A stretch of 64,000 nt of DNA. Source: Thermothielavioides terrestris NRRL 8126 (Eukaryota > Ascomycota > Sordariomycetes > Sordariales > Chaetomiaceae). Within the stretch, counting starts at the first letter, position 1. Every line of letters begins with the position of its first letter. The stretch covers positions 3,816,001 through 3,880,000 of the forward strand of contig NC_016458.1 in the NCBI RefSeq assembly GCF_000226115.1, read 5' to 3'. The notes beneath the pieces were generated by a model. That model was given only the letters and a program-made list of their open reading frames with translations. It searched no databases and was not told where the DNA came from. Below, piece by piece: positions 56,704-64,000 of this stretch. The translations under genes were made by a program, and so were the position numbers.

Positions 56704-56999
56704 ACGAGACTACGATTTCACAGTTGTGCCTTTGGATTTCACACTTATTTAGAGAGCTTAAGTGATATAGAGAAGTGCTATAGATACGTAGAATAACAAG
56801 ATGTAGATTGATGATAGTGGTGGATCGAAGATCTGGGCAGTGGTACGCCAAGAAATATATGTCTACAGGGCAGAATATATATGCGCACACCGCCTGCCCG
56901 AATGGGCCTAGCGTCGCAAAGTCTACAACGTAGAGCGTAGGGCACCTTTATCTAATCTATATACATAGATATATAGGTTATATAACCCCCCTATTCCTC

Positions 57000-59900
57000 C
57001 TACCTTATATCAAGTCTAGGCCTATAGGAAAAAACGGTAATACCCTCATTGCTTTACCTATTTAGATTCTCCGTATTGTCAAATACCCTTTAATTAAGTG
57101 CTACGATATAGGGCTAGAAGCGTAGTGCCAGATTAGTTTGGATAGTGATCAATTAGCTTCTTCTATATCTTGTCGTTATTAGCGAGAATAGGGTTCTTAC
57201 AAGGCTAGCTACGCTTATAGGCTAGTTGAGGTGCCTAATTAGGTATAGGAGGCTCCTCTTGAGAGACTAGGTGATCCGGATAATCGCCTTTACGAGCCTA
57301 GTATTCGTTGATTAGGCGCTATATATAGCGTAGCTTGTATACAGTTTTCTAAACGCTCTCTTCTTAGCTATAGCTAATCTATTTGATTAGGTATTTAAGG
57401 CCTTTATATATAACCTTATAGTCAAGGATTATATTAACCTTGTATTTATTGCCTAATTCGTTGTTATTAGAGGAGTAGTCTAATTGAGAGTCGACGATCG
57501 AGCTAAAAGATGGTATATTGTAGCTAAATAGATCCTCTTCCTAAGGGGCTAAGCGAAGGTGAGCGATAGAAACGACTAGGTAGATACCTATATTAGCTAG
57601 GAGATCTAGTTCGTATACTAGGCGCCTAATATAGCACTTAATTAAAAAAAGGCCTAGCACATTGTTGTAAATACTTTTAGGATAGGTTGTTTAAGAGATA
57701 GTAACTATAGTATAGGCGTAAATAAACTTTGTCGCCTATATTAAACTTAATATTATAATATTTACTATTATAACGGCGTTTAGTATATACTATAGCAAAG
57801 TCTATACTCAATTGAATATCCTAATGTAGAGTATTTTATAGAGCTAGAATAGTAGCTAGCTTAGTAGCGACCTAGTTAGTAAGAGCTTCTAACAGTCTAG
57901 GAAGCTTAAAGCTAAAGAGCTACTTATAAAGCGAGGATTTAACGGCTTTAGTATAAGCGTTGTTGAGGTACTATTATAGAGGTACAATGATATCTAGCTA
58001 ATTGCTCTTTAGGCGCTTAAATATATAGAAGTAGATTACGATTTCTATAGTCTAGTTCTTATACTTCGAAAGGCCGTCTACCTATAGGTAGTAGAATATT
58101 GTTATTAGCAACTTAGTACTTAGAGCCTTCTAAACGCCTTGCTAAAGGTTAGAAGTAAACTTATAATTATAGTTGGAGATAATTGTAGTAGGTACGCCCT
58201 AGTCGCTAAGAAGTAGTTAGCGAATTAGAATATACCCCTATTCCTAAGCTAAATAGCTAGAATTACTAAGAATAAAGAGGGTACACTTCGATAACTTGTA
58301 AGATACTATAAGCAAGCTATTAAAGTGGTTATAGTTTAAGAGTTGCTAAGGCGAACTAGTAGCTTAGACCTTCGGTAGGCCTAGAATAAAATCGATAGCG
58401 ATAACGTGTATTAGCAAGGTATTAGATAGTTGAATCGGTTAATAGTTGCTTAGTTCAAGGCGATAGTCTATTGCATTGACCTAGCACTTTGGATATAGTT
58501 TAATATACTTCTTGACGTTATAGGTTTTATAGGCTATTAACACACCTTATAAATCGTATAATATCTGCTTGATATTAAAGTAGTACTTCTTATTGTAGGT
58601 AGCTTCTAAGATAGTTTAAATTATATTGTAAAGTATATAAAGTAAATATAATCTATCTAGTCGAATGTTATAGAGAAGGCTATCTATAAAGATAAATAGG
58701 AGGCTAAGCTAAGAAAAAACTTTGCTATTGCCCTTAGTGGCTATTTCGACGGTAAGATCTTTAATAATAGTGATATACTTAGCATTATAAGAGTATATAG
58801 CTATAAATCGAGTTTAGAGGTCGTTATCCAACTTCGCTTTTACAAAGGCGAACTAGATATTGTCGAGGACTACGTCGTTGTCACCAGAGCTATTCTCGTA
58901 GTTCGGATTATCCTATAGAGCTTTTAAACGGCTAAGCGTATTAGACACTAGGTTTAGGTAGCCTAGAAGGTGATAGATCTCTAAGTTGTACTATAAGAGG
59001 TAAATAGAGACGTTGATAAGCCTACGATTAGTTTGCTTAGTAGATAATATATCTAAAATAGTCTAGTTGACAATATCTTTTATAGAGGCGTAATCTATAA
59101 GGACGACGATAGGCTTGTATAACGAATAGATCATAGTACGTAGCTTCTTAACTATCTAAATAAGGTAGACAACTTCCTATTTAGAAGGCCTATACTAGAG
59201 TTCCTCCTTTGTAAAGCACTAGCTTAGGAATATAATGGGCTAAACCTAGGTTGATGGGATAACAGTTTTAGGCTTCTACTTATAACTATCGGTAAGGTAG
59301 AACGCTATAACGCTAAAGCTACGCTCTAGGTATCTATCGATCTATAAGAAAAGGGTCTTATCAAGGTCGAAGTAGACTAAAATAGTTAGGTCTAGCTTAT
59401 AGATAGTATCCTAAATAGCTTCGAAGGAGGCTTTCTTAGTAGGCGTAGGTTCAAAGAAAGTTTTAGCGCAATAGGTAGTACGCTTACCAAGGTTTCTATT
59501 TTATATTTAGCTAGTAGCATAGCCTTTTATAAGTAATATAGTCTTATAGTTTTAAAGAGGCTCGATAAGCTATATATAATATAGAATTAGATAGCGTAGA
59601 AATCCTAATATGCTAATATATTGCTCTAGAGCCTTTAGGTTATTTGGAAAGGCGAGGTTCTAGAAGGCGGCGATATAGTGCTTTATATTAGTTAGTTCGA
59701 ATTTATCGATATAGAAACTAAGCAGCTCTATACTAGGGTATACAATATATGATTTAGCTAGTATAATAGAGATATTCTTCTTCTTAAACAAGCTAAAGAT
59801 GGTTTCTAGGTACTTAGCGTACTTATCTATAGTGTCGCTGAAAATAATAATGTTATCGATAAATATATAGGCGAAAAAGGCGTAAAAGCGAAGCAACTGA

Positions 59901-62900
59901 TCTATAAAGCACTAGATATATATAGGAGTATTGCAGTAGCCTATTAAGTATACTTTCAGCTATTCCAATCTACAAAGGCTAATTAGGGTAAAGCGATTAT
60001 AGTATAGAGGATATATATTAAATTAGTAGAAGAAGGATATAGCGTCGATCGCGGTAATGAACTTCTTGCCTTATAGGTATACGATAATGTTCGATTATAA
60101 AGGCAGAGAGTAGTTGTTAAGTACTATAACCTTGTTGAGAGTATATAAATCGATGACTATATAGCCCTTGATCTTACTATAAAAGGTATATTAAACAACG
60201 AAAACTAGGTATATAAAAGGAGTGGCCTTTGTAGCCTATTAAAACGCTTTTGTCGATATAGTTCGTTGAAAGTAGCGTTAAGAACTTCGTGATTGTAAGC
60301 GCTTAAAGGGTATTAGCGAGCATAGATCTTCTAATGCTACTAGCCTTCTATAAGAGGTATTCGCATTATATCTTCTTTGTCTTAGACAACTTAGCCTTTG
60401 TCCTTCTATAGGCGGGAGTAACGCTTAACGATATTAATAAATCGCTATACCAACTTACGATCTTAGGTATATATATATATACCCTCTAAAGTAAGTATCT
60501 TTGGTAAGTCGGTAGGTATTTTAAGGCCTAGAGTCGAATGCTTCTTTGGCACTACCGGCTTGCGGTCATTAGGAGGTAACTCAAGGTTAGGATTATACCT
60601 ATTGGTGTAACTATTAGTGCTAGGATCCTAGATCGATTAGCGTAATGCAGGCTACGTAGGCTAGCCTAGTGGGTACACCAATTAGTATAATGTAGGTTTA
60701 GATTCGGATAAAGTAGTTAGCTAATATACTACGTTGCTACAAGGCGTTAGTAGCTCTAGCGAATCTTAAGAAGATAATAGGGTCTAGGACAAAATATTGT
60801 TTACAAGTTGTATAGAGTCTCCTAGAATAGTATAAACTAGGCTATATATATCGAATATAGTTGATACGCTAGGGCTAGTGTACTAAACGACGGTTTAAAC
60901 TGAACTAGGGTTCGTAGCGGTAGACATCGCTATTAAAGCGGTCGCTACGGTCAATGCTATAAAGGCTATCTCCTACAAATAGGCGAGGTAACCGCTATTA
61001 TTAGTATCTTTAATATAGCTGATAGGGTAGCGCTTTAGAATAGTAAGAACTCCCTTAGTTAGGTTCTTAAGAGCTACTACTTTAGGGGTTTTGGCATTGA
61101 CAACGGCGTTTAGTATAGTAGGATAGCGAGCGTTGAATATTATAGACCAGTCTATTGGGAGAGGCTTATATTTTATAGCGATAAACGCTTCTTGCTTAGG
61201 CTACAAGGTAACGGTGTATATAGTCTTAACTTTGTATATATAGGGGAATGTCTAGGTATATATAGCGAATAGTATATTGAATCCTCCTAGGATACTACGT
61301 AGGCTAACGATCTTTATATTATAATCGATAGAGGCCTAATATAGATCTAAGAAGTCGGCTCTTAATAGGAGGTTAGTAGGTAGTTTATCTACTATCTAGA
61401 TAGACTAAGTAAACTTGAAGAGAGCTAGGCTAGTAGCAGTGACGCCTAGTAGGTAAATAACGAAGGTCGCTTACTAGGTAGGCAAGGTCTTTCTAATACT
61501 ATAAATATAGCTATTATAGCGTTTAATCGAATGTTCGAGAGTGCTTAGGAAGGTCTTATCGATGATCGAACGGCTAGTGCCTAGGTCGAGGTAAACCTCT
61601 AGGTCCTTGTAGTTGGGCTAAGCGTAGGCCTTGACGTACAAGTATATATAGGCGCTATATAGGCTATCGATACCTAGGTTAGCCACTTTAGGGGCCTCCT
61701 ATACTTCTAGGTTAGCAGTGAAATCTATAGTAGGGCTAGAGCCTTTGGCGAGTAGGATATTGTCCTCCGAAGTATCCTTGGCGATAGTGGTTGCCTGCTC
61801 TAAGCATTTGATAGAGTTGGAAGCGGCTACTAAATAGGTTTTTAGGTGATTGAAGAGCTAGTTCTAGGAGTTAAATAAAGTATCGCAATATCTATAAGTT
61901 CGATAGCCTAGGTTAGCCTAATTAGCTCGATAGCGGTAAATGCTTTTAGGAACGATTGTCTTGCTATAGGTATAGATATATACGTTGGTAGCGGGAACTA
62001 TATTAAATGTCTAATAGCACTTATAATAGGTTAGCCTTAAATTATAAGCTATATAGGCAATATCCGACTTGTCGGTGCTATTGGAAACGGATAACTTGTG
62101 ATTGGCCTCGGCTTTATTATCGGCTTCCAAATTAGATAACGTCTTCGAATTAGCGTTGTCGATAAGGTATGCTTAGTCTTAGGCTTAATCGTCACATTTA
62201 GAATCGTAGTTATCTAAGTAGTGCTTGCTACCTTGATTGTAATCTCGGTTATAACGGTTATCGTTATAGTCATAGTCGTAGTTTCAGCAGTTATCGCTAT
62301 AGCGATTAGCGTGTCTAAAGAGCTTTTTATTAGACTTAGTATTACTAAAAGTAGTAGACTTACTAGTAAACAAAGACTTCTTCAACTCTAGGAACTTATC
62401 ACGAGCTATAGTAATAAGTGTAGGTCGAACTTCTATAATCTTACGTATATAGCACGCTAGAGTATACTTTGTCTTAGGCTATAAAAGAAAAGATATAATA
62501 GTCGAATCTAAACGGTTGTAGATAGTACTTATAGCGTTGTACTAGTTTAAATTATTATAATTGATCTAGCTTACTATATATATAAAACGCAACTTCTTTT
62601 AGAAAAAGTTCATTAGAGTATTAAAGTTCTCTACAATGTACTTAATAGTTAACCATCCTCAGTTAAATTTGTCGATAGCTACTTAGCGATCTATTGTAAA
62701 ACGCTCTACCAATTGATTAAAGACGGTATAAAAGCCTGCTTAACGCTACTACAAGCGTTCCTATATAGTAACTTCGCTATTCTATTAGAGAAGGGCTTAG
62801 TTGGCGAGAACTGTAGGTAGGAGGTTTCAGAGAGACAGATTGTTATTGTGCCGGAGGAGAGGGCTAGCATAGGAGGGCAGGTTCGGAGGTATGCACTAGA
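57000..62900 (-). mobile_element. Decayed Ty3/gypsy LTR retrotransposon
   Basis: The minus strand encodes, in degraded form, the pol polyprotein in gypsy order: aspartic protease near 61,625-61,400 (DLGTSRSIID motif), reverse transcriptase at about 60,190-59,660 (KGYIVIDLYTLNKV, then IFIDNIIIFSD with the second catalytic Asp replaced by Asn), then integrase near 58,500-58,140 (AIDFILGLPK and a LLLSD block). RT before integrase distinguishes it from copia-type elements. Numerous stops occur, many where Gln or Trp codons would be expected, consistent with RIP. The gag region should lie between about 61,700 and 62,900. The outer limits are estimates; no LTR pair could be matched by eye. It is non-functional. 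Confidence 0.75.
59660..59896 (-). pseudogene. Reverse transcriptase fragment of the gypsy element
   Basis: This is the longest stop-free piece of the element (78 codons). It covers the catalytic palm: FAYIFIDNIIIFSDTIDKYA, where the usual F-x-D-D box has become F-I-D-N, followed by LETIFSLFKKKNISI and the connection to RNase H. The D-to-N change is a G-to-A transition, in line with RIP. Confidence 0.85.
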
Positions 62901-63263
62901 AGTGCAGGGTAGGTCGATTAGGAGGTATTAGAAGGATCGGAGGTTCGGCAGAGTGCCTTGCGGATGTAGGGTAAATAGTTCGGTAGGATGGTTTAAAGGA
63001 TGGTTGCAAAATAGCTAATCGCAAGTATATAAGGTCTTTGGACCCCAGTGCTATTGTGCTTCGTCACAGAGAGTGCGTAGCGTAGGTGGTGAATATAGCA
63101 TATACAAAAATAGATTAAGTAAGTAGAGGCTACGAGTTCAACTTGTAAAAGGATCTATTTAGTTTAAGGTTCTATCTTCTAGAGCTGGGAGGCACTGCGG
63201 TATTTATAGTTCTAGAGCTACAGTACGTACCTTAGCTGATTTGGCTAAGGTTCGGCTAATTGG

Positions 63264-63399
63264 AATGTTCTAACAGAGCTGCACTAGCTACATTCGGCTA
63301 AGTTATCAAAGTATAACGTATAGAACTAATTAGAGCTGCACTGAACGTTCTAACGGAGCTGCACTAGCTGTATTTAGCTAAGTTATCAAAGTATAACGT
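63264..63399. repeat. 56-bp direct repeat, 80-bp period
   Basis: Copies at 63,264-63,319 and 63,344-63,399 share the words ctaac-gagctgcactagct and gctaagttatcaaagtataa. They differ at about six sites, all transitions. This may be part of an LTR or another repeat next to the gypsy element. Confidence 0.75.
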
Positions 63400-63819
63400 T
63401 CAATATTCGTATACTCGGATCTAAATAGCTTTAATCCAACGGTTTAGATTAGATACATCAGTTCCAACAGCTTAGATCTAATGACTTAGATCCACTTATC
63501 TAGATTCTATCTTAGCCGTTGTCAATCGTCAAGGTTAACAGCCGTTGGTAGTTGTTATCGAAAGCTAACAGCTGTTACCAACTGTTAGTAACTACTAAGA
63601 TATAAGTTATAGTACTGTAGTAGTTATAACGTTATAGAACCTTTAGAGAGAGCTTTGTTATAGAGAATGCTTAGTATTGGTTATTTATATTATTATATAT
63701 TAACACTCTTCTATAATCTTAGTTTTCGCTTAGATTAGTTATTTATATTGTTATTTGTTATAGTTCTTCTATAATAGGTATACTAAGAAGAGGAAAAATT
63801 GTAAAAACCTCTTTAGATT

Positions 63820-64000
63820 ATAGGGAGAAAACTTAGTGTAAGAAAACCCTTTATTAGTTATTTAGGGAAAATCTATATAGGAAAAACCCTATTATCTTAT
63901 TAAAGGAAACCTTATATAGAGAAAACCCTTTTATCTTTTATATTATTAAGGGAAACCTTATTTGGAGAAAAACCCTTTTATTGTATTGAGGGAAACCGTA
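63820..64000. repeat. Degenerate tandem GGGAAA...ACCCT repeats
   Basis: The motif (a)gggaaa-cctta-tatagagaaaaccctttta recurs about every 35-50 bp, at least four times, and runs off the window end. Each unit contains partly complementary ends (agggaaa and aaccct). Confidence 0.65.

Larger units (their letters stand above)
56281..64000. other. AT-rich, RIP-affected block
   Basis: From about 56,281 to the window end the DNA is strongly AT-rich with TA-heavy words, few CA/TG dinucleotides and no intact gene. Coding signals appear only as stop-riddled minus-strand remnants of a retrotransposon. The most AT-rich part is about 56,290-56,620. This fits repeat-induced point mutation (C to T in CpA) known in Pezizomycotina. 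Confidence 0.85.

Overview
The window looks like a piece of a filamentous ascomycete chromosome, most likely a Sordariomycete and plausibly Sordariales/Chaetomiaceae. The evidence is short introns (40-101 nt) with GTRNGT-type donors and CTAAC/CTGAC branch sites, very high third-position GC in exons, fungus-specific genes, and an AT-rich block at the right end whose decay pattern matches repeat-induced point mutation (RIP). The genus is an inference.

Layout. Positions 1-56,280 are gene-bearing. In order: a GT34 Mnn10-like mannosyltransferase (+), a secreted GH16 glucanase (+), a coiled-coil protein of unknown function (-), an acyl-thioesterase-like hydrolase (-), a 2.7 kb gene-poor stretch with a 31/32-bp minisatellite, a small ABM-like protein (+), a DUF3500 protein (+), Mediator subunit MED16 (-), an Hst3/Hst4-type sirtuin (+), the CHD1 remodeller (-), the ribosome-recycling ATPase RLI1/ABCE1 (+), the splicing factor PRP40 (-), TRAPPII subunit TRS65 (+), replication initiation factor SLD3 (-), the HOG-pathway MAPKKK SSK2/OS-4 (+) and a homeobox transcription factor (-). 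Exon structures were worked out by joining reading frames at splice sites, and every model keeps frame through to its stop.

From 56,280 to the end the DNA is strongly AT-rich with no intact gene. It holds a decayed minus-strand Ty3/gypsy retrotransposon: protease near 61.6 kb, reverse transcriptase at 60.2-59.66 kb and integrase near 58.5-58.1 kb. Stops in it commonly sit where CAG or TGG codons would be expected. A mutated tRNA relic with a Pol III-like T run lies at the left edge of the block.

The genes are mostly housekeeping and nuclear (transcription, chromatin, splicing, replication, ribosome recycling) plus secretory and cell-wall functions. There is no operon-like or biosynthetic cluster. 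I found no wholly new system. The most striking signals are two frame-preserving microexons (12 and 6 nt) in the RLI1 Fe-S domain, one of which carries a conserved cluster cysteine; a tandem MluI-box pair upstream of SLD3; an RD/RE-repeat tail on PRP40; a GC-AG intron in MED16; and the sharp boundary between genic and RIP-affected DNA.
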